Below, in pieces: positions 8,789 to 17,212 of a stretch of 64,000 nt of DNA; position 1 is the stretch's first letter, and each line of letters opens with the position of its first letter. The translations under genes and the position numbers were made by a program. The notes under the pieces are model-generated. The model had not been told where the DNA came from. It worked only from the letters and a program-made list of their open reading frames with translations, and did not search any database. Origin of the DNA: Sphingomonas sp. LT1P40 (GTDB lineage Bacteria; Pseudomonadota; Alphaproteobacteria; Sphingomonadales; Sphingomonadaceae); the NCBI RefSeq assembly GCF_036663835.1, contig NZ_JAXOJT010000002.1, positions 1,045,501 through 1,109,500 of the forward strand, read 5' to 3'.

Positions 8789-9532
8789 TTATTCCGGCGC
8801 GGCGAACTGTTTGAGCGCGGCGCGCGCGGCAATGCCCTGTTCGGTGGCGGGGGCGAGTTGGGCAGCCTTTTCCCATGCGGTTTTTGCGGCCGGTTCGTCG
8901 CGGGCGAGGGCGAAGATGTTGCCCGCTTCCAGCTGGACCGAGGCGTCGTCGGCGGCGCGGGTCAGCGCCTCGCGGATATGGCGCTGCGCGAGCGGCAAGT
9001 CGCCGGTCTTGCGCGCCAGCGTGGCGGAGAGCAGCCAGGTCATCGGATCGGTCGCGGCCTTCAGCACCGCCTGATCGAGATCGGCGCGCGCACCGCCCAG
9101 ATCGCCCGCGGCGACCAGCGCGCGGGCGCGGTCGAGATGTGCTTCGCCCAACTCAAGCCCGGTCAGCGCGCCGGTGGCCAGCGCGGCGTCGAGCGCGGCG
9201 CGCGCCTTGACCGGATCGGCGGCGGCGAGCCAGGCATTGCCCGCCTGCGCCCAGTATTTCGAGCCGCGCACGTCGCGGGCGACCTCCGCCTCCCGCGCCG
9301 CCGTCTCGAACGCGGTGGCAGCGCTGATCCAGCGGCGCTGGCTGGCATAGGCCATGCCGAGACATTGCTGGGCGAGGAAGCGTCCGCCCGCCAGCTTCCA
9401 GCGTTCGGCCTCGGCGATGCCGCGCACCGGATCGCCGATGCCAAGCTCTACGCAATCTTCCCAGCGTTGCAGGTCAGGGGAGGGCGGTCCGGCAACCGGG
9501 GCGGCGGTCTGGGCAAGCAGGAACAGGATCAT
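8789..9532 (-). CDS. Secreted TPR-repeat protein
   Basis: A 247-residue protein starting with a short hydrophobic leader (MILFLLAQTAAPVAG) and continuing as Ala-rich helical repeats of TPR type, for example QCLGMAYASQRRWISAATAFETA and QLEAGNIFALARDEPAAKTAWEKA. It is predicted periplasmic. Its ATG overlaps the stop of the upstream alpha/beta hydrolase (ATGA), so the two are translationally coupled. The function is unknown. Confidence 0.75.
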   Translation of the reverse strand: MILFLLAQTAAPVAGPPSPDLQRWEDCVELGIGDPVRGIAEAERWKLAGGRFLAQQCLGMAYASQRRWISAATAFETAAREAEVARDVRGSKYWAQAGNAWLAAADPVKARAALDAALATGALTGLELGEAHLDRARALVAAGDLGGARADLDQAVLKAATDPMTWLLSATLARKTGDLPLAQRHIREALTRAADDASVQLEAGNIFALARDEPAAKTAWEKAAQLAPATEQGIAARAALKQFAAPE

Positions 9533-10257
9533 GAGCGGGCGACGAGGTCCTCAAGGGTGCGCAAAATCAGGGCGATGTCCTGCGGGCGCGACAGGCGGTG
9601 GTCGCCGTCCTTGACGAGGATCGTCTGCACATCATCTGAACGAAGCAGCCCGGCGAGCGTCATGCTGCGCGCCCACGGCACGTCGGGGTCGCGCTGGCCG
9701 TGGATCAGGCGGGTCGGCATGTCCAGATCGATGGACCCATGCATCAACCGGTTAGCCTCGCCCGAGGTCCAGAAGGCGCGGGTGGTGACGGTGGGTTCGG
9801 GGGCATAGGCCGAGGGCTGCTCAAGCCGCCCCTCGGTCAACAGCGTCATCTTTTGCGGCTGAGTGAAGCCCCAATCGGTGAAGTCGGGCGCGGCGGCGAT
9901 GCCGACGAGTCCGGCGATGCGGTCGGGTCGGGCCTTGGCGACCAGCAGCATGATCCAGCCGCCCATCGACGATCCGACCAGTATCACCGGCCCCTGAATC
10001 AGCTCATCGATCAGCAACAGGGCGTCGTCGCGCCAGCTGGTCAGCGTCTGATCCTCGAACGCGCCTTCGCTCTGGCCGCAGCCCGCATAGTCGAAGCGCA
10101 GAAAGGCGCGACCGTTCGCGCGCGCCCAATCCTCGATCGCCAGCGCCTTGCTCCCGCTCATGTCGCTGGCATAGCCGGGGAGGAACAGGATGGTGGGGCC
10201 GGTGCCCTGGCTGTGGTGAAAGGCGATGCGGATGCCGGCGGATTCGGTGTCGCTCAT
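9529..10257 (-). CDS. Alpha/beta hydrolase
   Basis: A 242-residue cytosolic alpha/beta hydrolase. The nucleophile elbow is VGSSMGGW (GxSxG), the acid is probably the Asp in HGQRDPDVPW, and the His is in KDGDHRLSRPQD. FLPGYASDMSGSKA and FDYAGCGQSEG mark the oxyanion-hole region. It resembles the ABHD10-like / serine aminopeptidase group of short bacterial hydrolases. Substrate unknown. First gene of a two-gene unit with the TPR protein, divergent from xerC. Confidence 0.8.
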   Translation of the reverse strand: MSDTESAGIRIAFHHSQGTGPTILFLPGYASDMSGSKALAIEDWARANGRAFLRFDYAGCGQSEGAFEDQTLTSWRDDALLLIDELIQGPVILVGSSMGGWIMLLVAKARPDRIAGLVGIAAAPDFTDWGFTQPQKMTLLTEGRLEQPSAYAPEPTVTTRAFWTSGEANRLMHGSIDLDMPTRLIHGQRDPDVPWARSMTLAGLLRSDDVQTILVKDGDHRLSRPQDIALILRTLEDLVARS

Positions 10258-10309
10258 TTTGTGCCTTTAGATGGATTTTGCGTGCGATTGAACCTGGCGA
10301 TAGGGTCGG

Positions 10310-11206
10310 GTGATGGATGAACGCCCGTTACCTTTGTTGTTTGCCGAGCATCTGGCGCGGGACCGGCGGCGGTCGGCGCATACAATTCGGGCGTATCAGG
10401 GTGCGGCGGTTCGGCTGGTGGCGTTTCTGGGTGGGCATTGGGGTGAGAGCGTCACCCGTGCGGCGCTGGGCCGGGTAAGCGCAGCGGATCTGCGGGCGTT
10501 TCTGGCGCATCGTCGCGGCGACGGGTTGCAGAATATCTCGGCAGCACGCGAACTGTCGGCGGTGCGGGCGTTCCTGAAATTCGCGGGCGGGGATGAGGCC
10601 GACATTCCCCGGTTGCGCGGGCCGCGCGTAAAGCGGGGGGTGCCACGCCCGATTGCGCCGGACGAGGCAGTCGCGCTGGCCGAGGAGGTGGCGGAGGATG
10701 CGAGCGAGCCGTGGATCGGCGCGCGCGACCTGGCGGTGCTGTTGCTGCTTTATGGTGCGGGGCTGCGCATCGGGGAGGCGATGGCGCTGACCGGCGCGGT
10801 ACTGCCGCTGGGCGAGACGATCCGGGTGACGGGGAAGCGCGACAAGGTTCGGATCGTGCCGTTGCTGCCGCAAGTGCGGGCGGCGGTTGAGGATTATGTG
10901 CGGCTATGCCCCTATGGCACGGCAACGGGCGAGGCGCTGTTCCGGGGTGCACGCGGCGGGCCGCTGTCGCCCGCCATCATCCGGCGATCGGTGCGGGTGG
11001 CGCGGGTGCGACTGGGGCTGCCGGAGCGGACGACGCCGCATGCTTTGCGCCACAGTTTTGCGACGCATCTGCTGGGGCGGGGCGCGGATTTGCGCGCGCT
11101 TCAGGAATTGCTGGGGCATGCCAGCCTGAGTTCGACGCAAATTTATACGGCGGTCGATGCGTCGCACCTGCTCGACGTCTATCGCAATGCCCATCCGCGT
11201 GCGTGA
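10310..11206 (+). CDS. xerC: Tyrosine recombinase XerC
   Basis: A 298-residue tyrosine recombinase with an N-terminal SAM-like core-binding domain and a complete catalytic set: Arg153 (GAGLRIGEA), Lys179 region, His244 and Arg247 (PHALRHSFATHLL), His270 (LLGHASLSS) and Tyr279 (TQIYTAVD). The length is that of the chromosome-dimer-resolving XerC/XerD; the N-terminal pattern GLQNISAARELSAVRAF favours XerC. Nothing around it resembles a mobile element, so a housekeeping role is likely. GTG 10310 and ATG 10313 are both possible starts. Confidence 0.88.
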   Translation: MMDERPLPLLFAEHLARDRRRSAHTIRAYQGAAVRLVAFLGGHWGESVTRAALGRVSAADLRAFLAHRRGDGLQNISAARELSAVRAFLKFAGGDEADIPRLRGPRVKRGVPRPIAPDEAVALAEEVAEDASEPWIGARDLAVLLLLYGAGLRIGEAMALTGAVLPLGETIRVTGKRDKVRIVPLLPQVRAAVEDYVRLCPYGTATGEALFRGARGGPLSPAIIRRSVRVARVRLGLPERTTPHALRHSFATHLLGRGADLRALQELLGHASLSSTQIYTAVDASHLLDVYRNAHPRA

Positions 11207-11283
11207 CGTGTCGTCCGCCACGCGATAGGGAACCGTTGCACGCCTCGCTCATTGGCGTGTCGAGATCACACAGGAGACCTGGC

Positions 11284-11880
11284 ATGACCCGATTCCGTTA
11301 TGGCGCAATTGTTGCGCTGGCGCTGGCGACCACCGCATGTGGCGGCACGACCACGCCGATCGCCAATGTGGCGGACCCGGCGAACGAGGCGATGCCGATC
11401 GAGAATGAAGCCATGCCGATGGAGAATGGCGCGATGGCAGCCGAAGCTGCGACCGCATCGTTGCAGACGGCCGACGGCACGGCAGCAGGCAGCGCGATTG
11501 CGACGGTGACGGCGACCGGCCTGAGCGTCGCGGTGTCGGTGACCGGCATGACCCCCGGCCAGCATGGTGTGCATGTGCATATGACCGGCAAGTGCGAGGC
11601 CCCGGCCTTCACCAGCGCCGGCGGCCACTGGAATCCCGGCTCAACCAAGCATGGTCTGGAGAGCCCCGATGGCGCGCATGCCGGTGACATGCCCAATTTG
11701 ACCGTCGCCGACGACGGCACCGGTACGCTGACCTTTGCACTGAAGTCGGGCACAATGGCGCAATTGCTCGACACCGACGGCTCGGCATTCGTCGTTCACG
11801 CCAAGGCGGACGACCAGAAAACAGATCCGTCGGGCGACAGCGGCGACCGCGTCGCGTGCGGTGTCTTCGCCGAAGGCTGA
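11284..11880 (+). CDS. Cu/Zn superoxide dismutase lipoprotein (SodC family)
   Basis: A 198-residue lipoprotein (lipobox Cys19, LATTAC). After a Met- and Glu-rich linker (about residues 32-55) comes the SOD fold with all ligands visible: His97 and His99 (HVHMTGKC), His115 (GGHW), His123, His132, Asp135 and His172, plus disulphide Cys104/Cys192 and Arg189. It should dismutate superoxide in the periplasm. Unusual is the linker, which repeats EAMPxEN. It stands alone, with CAGGAG 5 bp before GGC-ATG. Confidence 0.9.
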   Translation: MTRFRYGAIVALALATTACGGTTTPIANVADPANEAMPIENEAMPMENGAMAAEAATASLQTADGTAAGSAIATVTATGLSVAVSVTGMTPGQHGVHVHMTGKCEAPAFTSAGGHWNPGSTKHGLESPDGAHAGDMPNLTVADDGTGTLTFALKSGTMAQLLDTDGSAFVVHAKADDQKTDPSGDSGDRVACGVFAEG

Positions 11881-11887
11881 TCCTGCG

Positions 11888-12427
11888 TTACGAGCCGGTC
11901 AGCGGATAACGCGCGATCGGCTCGTACTGCGCCCCGCCATGTGCGAGGCGGCTTTCGTAGAGCGTCATATGCTCGACGCGAAAATTGTCGCTCGACAATC
12001 CGGCATGGGCGGACAGAAAGCCGTCCAACGAACCGCTCGAACCCGGAAGACGCGCAAGCGTGATGTGCGGCAAGAAGGCACGGCTTTCGGGCGCGAGGCC
12101 GCAGCGGACGATCGCCTGATCGACCTTGCGATGCAACGCGGCGAGCGAGTCGCGCGGGGCGACGCCCGCCCAGATCGCATTGGGCCGCCCGCGCGTGTCG
12201 AACATGCCGCACCCGTCGAGATGCAGGTCGAGCGGGGGATGGCGGATCGAGCCCAGCATTACCGCCACATCCTCGGCCACCGGCGTATCGACCTCGCCGA
12301 TGAAGCGCAGCGTGACGTGGAACTGATCGTCGTCCTGCCAGCGCGCGCCGGACACGCCCTGCATCAGGCCGAGAAGCGTCTGGCGAATCGCCTGCGGCGG
12401 GCGCAGGGCAACGAACAGGCGGTGCAT
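11888..12427 (-). CDS. thpR: RNA 2',3'-cyclic phosphodiesterase (LigT/ThpR)
   Basis: A 179-residue 2H phosphoesterase with the N-terminus HRLFVALRPP and the two HxTL motifs, HVTLRF and HITLAR, about 85 residues apart. It hydrolyses 2',3'-cyclic phosphate ends in RNA. The frame is open upstream through a GC-rich palindrome, but the start at 12427 gives the normal family length. It is convergent with the SOD gene, with only 7 bp between the stops. Confidence 0.88.
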   Translation of the reverse strand: MHRLFVALRPPQAIRQTLLGLMQGVSGARWQDDDQFHVTLRFIGEVDTPVAEDVAVMLGSIRHPPLDLHLDGCGMFDTRGRPNAIWAGVAPRDSLAALHRKVDQAIVRCGLAPESRAFLPHITLARLPGSSGSLDGFLSAHAGLSSDNFRVEHMTLYESRLAHGGAQYEPIARYPLTGS

Positions 12428-12456
12428 GCAAACCCCCTCGATTTTGTGATAAAACT

Positions 12457-12533
12457 GCTCCGGCCCGCTCCCCCACCCGGCCACCCATTCGATAATACGC
12501 TGTGGGAGGCCGGGTGGGGGAGCGGGCCGGAGC
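12457..12533. repeat. Perfect 26-bp inverted repeat upstream of thpR
   Basis: Arms 12457-12482 and 12508-12533 are perfect reverse complements, GC-rich, around a 25-base AT-richer centre. It lies in the 253-bp gap between thpR and the Bax-inhibitor gene. The form suits a dispersed intergenic palindrome; it lacks a T-tract and follows no gene end, so it is not a classical terminator. Confidence 0.8.
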
Positions 12534-12679
12534 GGTGACAAGCGCCGCACGGCGCGTCCCGAATATGCTCCTTAACTGTTTATGTCAGACGGTGCGATGC
12601 CGGTTTTCCTTGAAAATCGCGTCCCGAACGATGATATTCGGTCTCATCCGGCAGGATTTGCCGGGCAAAGGAGTTTGAG

Positions 12680-13429
12680 ATGGCTAATTGGTCTGATCCC
12701 CACACGACCGGCGCACCGTATGCGGCGGCCGCAGGTACGCGCGATGCCGCCGCGTATGATGCGGGGCTGCGGTCCTACATGCTTTCGGTCTATAATTATA
12801 TGGCGTCGGGCGTTCTGCTCAGCGGCATCGTCGCGCTGATGTTCAGCTGGGGTGGCGATACCTCGGTCGCGGCATCGGTGTTCTCGAACGGTGGCCCGCT
12901 GGTCTGGGCGATCATTCTGTCGCCGCTGGCGATCGTGCTGGCGATGAGCTTCGGGCAGAACAAAATGTCGACCGGCACGCTCCAGATTCTGTTCTGGTCG
13001 TTCACCGTGTTGATGGGCCTGTCGCTGTCAACGCTGTTGCTGCGCTATACCGGCACTTCGGTCGCAACGGCGTTCTTCGCTGCCGCGTCGGGTTTTGCCG
13101 GCCTCAGCCTCTATGGCTACACGACCAAGAAGGACCTGTCGGGTTTCGGCAGCTTTCTGATCGTTGGTCTGGTCGGCATCATCGCCGCCAGCATCATCAA
13201 CCTGTTCGTGAATTCCGGGCCGTTGGGGCTGATTATCAGCATTGCCGGCGTGCTGATCTTCGCCGGTCTGACGGCGTATGACACGCAGCGGATCAAGAGC
13301 ATGTACCAGTATGTCGCTGGCACCGACATGATGGGCAAGGCCGTCATCATGAGCGCGCTGACGCTGTATCTGGACTTCATCAACATGTTCCAGTTCATCC
13401 TGAGCATCATGGGCACGTCGCGCGACTGA
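12680..13429 (+). CDS. Bax inhibitor-1/YccA family membrane protein
   Basis: A 249-residue UPF0005 protein with a polar N-terminus and about seven hydrophobic segments from residue 35 on. Family marks are FSWGG, FAAASGFAGLSLYGYTTKKDLSGFG, NLFVNSGPLGLIISIAGVLIFAGLTAYDTQ and the C-terminal ALTLYLDFINMFQFIL. Bacterial homologues form a pH-sensitive Ca2+ leak pore. A clear Rho-independent terminator follows the gene. The physiological role is not known. Confidence 0.92.
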   Translation: MANWSDPHTTGAPYAAAAGTRDAAAYDAGLRSYMLSVYNYMASGVLLSGIVALMFSWGGDTSVAASVFSNGGPLVWAIILSPLAIVLAMSFGQNKMSTGTLQILFWSFTVLMGLSLSTLLLRYTGTSVATAFFAAASGFAGLSLYGYTTKKDLSGFGSFLIVGLVGIIAASIINLFVNSGPLGLIISIAGVLIFAGLTAYDTQRIKSMYQYVAGTDMMGKAVIMSALTLYLDFINMFQFILSIMGTSRD

Positions 13430-13468
13430 CGCGCGGTTGCCGACCCGTTCAGGGTCTTCGGACACGGG

Positions 13469-13499
13469 AAGGCCCGGCCAGCGATGGTCGGGCCTTTTT
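13469..13499 (+). terminator. Rho-independent terminator after the Bax-inhibitor gene
   Basis: An 8-bp stem AAGGCCCG/CGGGCCTT with a 12-base loop is followed by TTT, about 40 bp after the stop codon at 13429. It separates this gene from the stress-promoter gene that follows. Confidence 0.8.
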
Positions 13500-13515
13500 C
13501 GTTGCGGATTCGTAA

Positions 13516-13540
13516 GGAACGCGTGTTCGGGCCACGCGTT
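13516..13540 (+). promoter_or_regulatory. EcfG-type general stress promoter
   Basis: GGAAC (13516-13520), a 16-bp spacer, then CGTT (13537-13540). This matches the GGAAC-N16/17-CGTT consensus of alphaproteobacterial EcfG sigma factors. It lies 29 bp before the ATG at 13570 and directly after a terminator, so it can serve only the small hydrophilic gene downstream. Confidence 0.65.
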
Positions 13541-13569
13541 GAACCCGCGAGACACCGGGAGTTTATACG

Positions 13570-13818
13570 ATGAGTGACAATAACCATAAGCGCGGCGACG
13601 CCGGCACCGACAGCTCGATCGAGGAGCGGCTGGAGAAAAATCCGGAGAGCAAGCAGGCGCGGCTCGACCGCGCGCTGGACGAATCAATGGATGCGTCCGA
13701 TCCGCCCGCGACGACTCAGCCGGTGCATTCGCACGAGGCGCCGCCATCTTCGGGCTATGACGAAGCGGAAGAGCGCAAACTGGCGGAGAAGGCGCAGCAG
13801 GACGCCAATACAGACTGA
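13570..13818 (+). CDS. Small hydrophilic, probably disordered stress protein
   Basis: An 82-residue protein with no hydrophobic core, rich in Asp, Glu, Lys, Ser, Pro and Ala: a charged helix-prone middle (SIEERLEKNPESKQARLDRALDE), a Pro/His stretch, and a charged helical C-terminus. I recognise no family. Starting 29 bp after a good EcfG-type promoter, it is probably part of the general stress response, like other small hydrophilic proteins of that regulon in alphaproteobacteria. The function is unknown. Confidence 0.7.
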   Translation: MSDNNHKRGDAGTDSSIEERLEKNPESKQARLDRALDESMDASDPPATTQPVHSHEAPPSSGYDEAEERKLAEKAQQDANTD

Positions 13819-13856
13819 CGCTTGCCGAGGCGGCGGGCGGTCCGGTAGGAGGCCTC

Positions 13857-14432
13857 ATGCTTTCCCGGATCGCCCGCTTCGCCGCATTCCTGTTCATCGC
13901 GCTTGCCGCCGTTCCGGCGCAGGCGCGAGTCACCATCACCTTCTGGTCCTATGAGAATGGCGGCGATTTCCCGCATGCCTTCTTCACGATCCACGGTACC
14001 CCCGATCGCGGCGGCAAGCCGGTACTTGTCAGCTATGGCTTCACCGCCAAGACGATCACGCCAGCGATGCTGCTGGGCAGTGTCGGCGGCAGGATCGATT
14101 ACACCAGCAAGACCTATGTCGCGCGCAGCCTGGCGCATTTCGCAACCCCGATCAGCGATGCGCAATATGACGCCGTGCTGCGGCTGGCGCACGAATGGGG
14201 CACGAAGGGCAACAATAGCTATAATGTGAACCGCCGCAATTGCGTGCATTTCGTCGCGGAAGCGATGCGGCGATCGGGGCTGAGCGTGGTCGAGGACAAG
14301 AAGCTTATCAAGAAGCCGCGATCCTTCACCCGTTCGATCGCCGCGTTGAACGCGGGCAAGGTGGCGGTGATCGACAAACCGGCGGCGGCATATCTGGCCG
14401 CGACGCCGATGTTGACGGGTATCGGGCGGTAG
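13857..14432 (+). CDS. Exported protein with possible permuted NlpC/P60-like fold
   Basis: A 191-residue protein with a Sec signal (hydrophobic 5-20, cleavage after AQA). The mature part has HAFFTIHGTP early and NRRNCVHFVAEAMRRSGL late. An N-terminal His and a Cys at the start of a helix is the residue order of permuted papain-like (LRAT/YaeF) enzymes, so a periplasmic thiol hydrolase is possible. This is inference from residue order only. GGAGG precedes the ATG. Confidence 0.7.
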   Translation: MLSRIARFAAFLFIALAAVPAQARVTITFWSYENGGDFPHAFFTIHGTPDRGGKPVLVSYGFTAKTITPAMLLGSVGGRIDYTSKTYVARSLAHFATPISDAQYDAVLRLAHEWGTKGNNSYNVNRRNCVHFVAEAMRRSGLSVVEDKKLIKKPRSFTRSIAALNAGKVAVIDKPAAAYLAATPMLTGIGR

Positions 14433-14435
14433 ACC

Positions 14436-15749
14436 TTAGCGTTTGAGCACGTCCAGCGCGGCAGCCGTCATTGCCTCTGCCGCAGTGGCGATCACCGCTT
14501 CGGCATCGGGTGCCCATTTCGAGCTGTGAAGCGAAGGCAGGCCCTTGCCGCCTGCCGCTTGCGCCGCGTCCCATTTGTCCTTCGGTACGCCGCCGACCCA
14601 GTAGATCACGCTTTGGATTGACGGATCGGCGATGTGGTAGCGGCCGAAATCTTCACCCGCCATGGTCGGTGCGATGTCCTGTACGCGGTCCGCCCCGAAA
14701 CGTGCGGTGAACAGGGTCTTCAGCTGTCCGGCAAAGGCATCGGTGCTGATCGCGGCGGGGGTGAAGGGTTCGCGCACGGTCACCAGCGGCATCCGGTCTT
14801 CCGGCACGCCCGCCGCAATCGCCTCACCCCTCGCAATGCGTGCGATGCCGTCGAGCAGCAGCTTGCGCACTTCGGGCGTGTAGCTGCGCACGGTGAGCAG
14901 CAGCAGCGCCTGTTCGGGGATGATGTTGTGGCGCGTGCCGCCCTGAAAACTGCCGACGGTGACGACGGCGGAGTCGAGCGGATCGACTTCACGACTGACA
15001 AGGGTTTGCAGCGCGGAGACGATGCGGCTGCCGAGCACGATCGGGTCTTTCGTGGTCGCGGGATAAGCACCGTGGCCGCCGATGCCCTTGACCACGATGT
15101 CGACCGAATCGACGCTGGCGAAGGTCGGGCCGGAGCGGATGCCGATCATGCCGGCGGGCAAGGCGGCGCTGTTGTGGAAGGCGATCGCGTGCGAAGGCTT
15201 GCCGAAACGCTCATAGAGTCCGTCCTTCAGCATCGCTAGCGCGCCCGCGCTGCTTTCCTCGGCGGGCTGTGCGATCATCACGACGGTGCCCTTCCACTGG
15301 CTCTTCATCGCGGCGAGATTGCGCAGCGTGCCGACCCAGGCGGTCATGTGCGTGTCGTGCGCGCAGGCGTGCATGATGCCGGTTTCGACCCCCTCGGGCG
15401 TCTTGCCGCGAACCTTCGACGCGAAGGGCAGGCCGGTTTCCTCGGTGACCGGCAGGCCGTCCATGTCGGCGCGGATCAGGATCGTGGGGCCTTCGCCATT
15501 CTTCAACACTGCGACGACGCCGGTGCCGCCGACCTTCTCGGTCACGGTAAAGCCCGCCTTGCGCGCCTCGGCCGCGAGCTTGGCAGCGGTCCTGACCTCC
15601 ATCAGGCTGACTTCGGGACTGGCGTGCAGGTCGCGGTAGAGCGCCATCAGCGACGGCATTTCCTTCGCGGTCGCATCGCGGACCGGTTCGGCATGCGCAG
15701 GAAGGGCAAAAGCGAGCGTGCTCGCGGCGGCGATGAGGAGATGCTTCAT
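14436..15749 (-). CDS. Secreted M20 family amidohydrolase/peptidase
   Basis: A 437-residue enzyme with a Sec signal (cleaved after AHA) and the M20D layout: LHASPEVSLME, LIRADMDGLPVTEETGLPF, MHACAHDTHMTAWVG (metal-binding Cys/His residues), EESSAGALAMLKDG and the late TMAGEDFGRYHI. Relatives cleave N-acyl amino acids or hippurate-like amides; the signal puts this one in the periplasm. The start at 15749 precedes the signal peptide; the frame runs 14 codons further. Confidence 0.88.
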   Translation of the reverse strand: MKHLLIAAASTLAFALPAHAEPVRDATAKEMPSLMALYRDLHASPEVSLMEVRTAAKLAAEARKAGFTVTEKVGGTGVVAVLKNGEGPTILIRADMDGLPVTEETGLPFASKVRGKTPEGVETGIMHACAHDTHMTAWVGTLRNLAAMKSQWKGTVVMIAQPAEESSAGALAMLKDGLYERFGKPSHAIAFHNSAALPAGMIGIRSGPTFASVDSVDIVVKGIGGHGAYPATTKDPIVLGSRIVSALQTLVSREVDPLDSAVVTVGSFQGGTRHNIIPEQALLLLTVRSYTPEVRKLLLDGIARIARGEAIAAGVPEDRMPLVTVREPFTPAAISTDAFAGQLKTLFTARFGADRVQDIAPTMAGEDFGRYHIADPSIQSVIYWVGGVPKDKWDAAQAAGGKGLPSLHSSKWAPDAEAVIATAAEAMTAAALDVLKR

Positions 15750-15799
15750 GGTGGCCAGCCTAACCAGCCGCTGCCACCGTGCAATGACCAATTGTCGCC

Positions 15800-16417
15800 T
15801 CAGCCGGGGACCAGCTCGATCACGTCGAGCTGCGATTCGAATGCGGGTGTCGGCAGCACCAGCCGCCAGCGGTTGACGCCGACCCGCTCGACATAACCCG
15901 CCATGTCGCGCTTCGCGTCCTTGCCATAGCCGAGCGGGGTGGTCTCATCCCCCAATTCCAGCGCGCCGAGGAAGATCACGCGGGCATCGGATTCGGCGTA
16001 GAGTTTGCCCGACGGTCGTTGTGCCCCCTCGAAAACGGCGAAGGTCGGCATCTCATCCACGCGGCCGATGCGGCAGGCGACGGTTGGAAGGACGGAAAAA
16101 TCGCGTTGCTCGGGGCGCTGACCGCCCAGTTTGAATATGCGGCATTTATAGTCGCCCGCCGGTGGCATGGCGCGGGTCATCGCCTGATCCGGCTCGAACA
16201 ATGCCCCACCTGCAGTGATCGCAGCGCCATCGGCAGCGCGTGCTTCCGGCAAGGCCGCGGTCCACACCTTGCGCCAGTTGCGCAGGCGATCGCGGTCCTG
16301 TTCGGTGGTAATCATGCGCCACCGGGTTTCGGGCGCGGTCGGCACGAGTTCGAGCTCACCGTCCTTCGAGCAAGCGGCGAGCACCAAAGCGAGCGTGAGA
16401 ATTGCCGGGATGCGCAT
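15800..16417 (-). CDS. Lipoprotein, DUF4893-like
   Basis: A 205-residue lipoprotein (signal RIPAILTLALVLAAC). The mature region, with DRLRNWRKVWTAAL, PPAGDYKCRIFKLG and ERVGVNRWRLVLP, resembles sphingomonad DUF4893 proteins, from memory rather than a search. It has no known function. The start at 16417 lies just before the lipoprotein signal and one base from the bdhA stop, so it may be the last gene of a patatin-bdhA-lipoprotein unit. Confidence 0.7.
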   Translation of the reverse strand: MRIPAILTLALVLAACSKDGELELVPTAPETRWRMITTEQDRDRLRNWRKVWTAALPEARAADGAAITAGGALFEPDQAMTRAMPPAGDYKCRIFKLGGQRPEQRDFSVLPTVACRIGRVDEMPTFAVFEGAQRPSGKLYAESDARVIFLGALELGDETTPLGYGKDAKRDMAGYVERVGVNRWRLVLPTPAFESQLDVIELVPG

Positions 16418-16418
16418 A

Positions 16419-17204
16419 TCAGGCCGCCGTCCAGCCGCCATCCATGGCATAGTTCGCGCCGGTGATCGCACTTGCTTCCTCCCTGCACAGGAATACGGCC
16501 AGCGCGGCAACCTGTTCCGGCTGAACGAATTTCTTGGTGGGCTGCGCGGCGAGCAGGACGTCGTTCATCACCTGCTCGCGGGTCATGTTCCGCGCCTTCA
16601 TCGTATCGGGAATCTGGTTCTCGACCAAAGGCGTCCAGACATAGCCGGGGGAAATGCAATTGACGGTGACGCCATCGGTCGCGGTTTCCAGCGCGATCGT
16701 CTTGGTCAGGCCGGCAATGCCGTGCTTAGCGGCGACATAGGCCGATTTGCCGGGGCTGGCGACGAGGCTGTGGGCGGAGGCGGTGTTGATGATGCGTCCC
16801 CATTTCGCCGCCTTCATATGGGGCACGGCGGCGCGCATCATGTGCCAGGCGCTGGACAGGTTGATGGCGATGATCGCGTCCCATTTTTCCGGCGGGAAAT
16901 CCTCGATCGGGGCGACATGCTGGATGCCGGCATTGTTGACGATGATGTCGGGACCGCCGAGTTCGGCGTGGCAGCGTTCGACCATTGCGGTGATGGCTTC
17001 GGGCTTCGACATGTCGGCACCGTCGTAGAGCGCCCTGGCACCGCTGGTTACTTCGAGCGCGGCGCGTTCCTGCTCGATCGCTTGCGCCTCGCCAAAGCCG
17101 TTTATCATCACGCTTGAGCCCTCGGCGGCAAAAGCCTTGGCGATGGCGAGGCCGATGCCGGAGGTGGATCCGGTGACGATGACGGATTTGCCGGTGAGGA
17201 ACAT
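16419..17204 (-). CDS. bdhA: 3-hydroxybutyrate dehydrogenase (SDR)
   Basis: A 261-residue short-chain dehydrogenase: TGSTSGIGLAIA cofactor motif, NNAGIQH, catalytic Ser in NTASAHSLVASPGKSAYVAAKHG (YxxxK) and the diagnostic VNCISPGYVWTPLVENQIPD and QPTKKFVQPEQVA of bacterial D-3-hydroxybutyrate dehydrogenases. It oxidises 3-hydroxybutyrate to acetoacetate with NAD. It follows a patatin-family gene with 8 bp between them, suggesting joint use in polyhydroxybutyrate or lipid turnover. Confidence 0.92.
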   Translation of the reverse strand: MFLTGKSVIVTGSTSGIGLAIAKAFAAEGSSVMINGFGEAQAIEQERAALEVTSGARALYDGADMSKPEAITAMVERCHAELGGPDIIVNNAGIQHVAPIEDFPPEKWDAIIAINLSSAWHMMRAAVPHMKAAKWGRIINTASAHSLVASPGKSAYVAAKHGIAGLTKTIALETATDGVTVNCISPGYVWTPLVENQIPDTMKARNMTREQVMNDVLLAAQPTKKFVQPEQVAALAVFLCREEASAITGANYAMDGGWTAA

Positions 17205-17212
17205 GTCGACTC

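Noticed and set aside
11229..11253. Possible EcfG promoter before the SOD gene
   Set aside because: GGAAC is present, but at the right spacing the second element is CATT, not CGTT; too weak to list.
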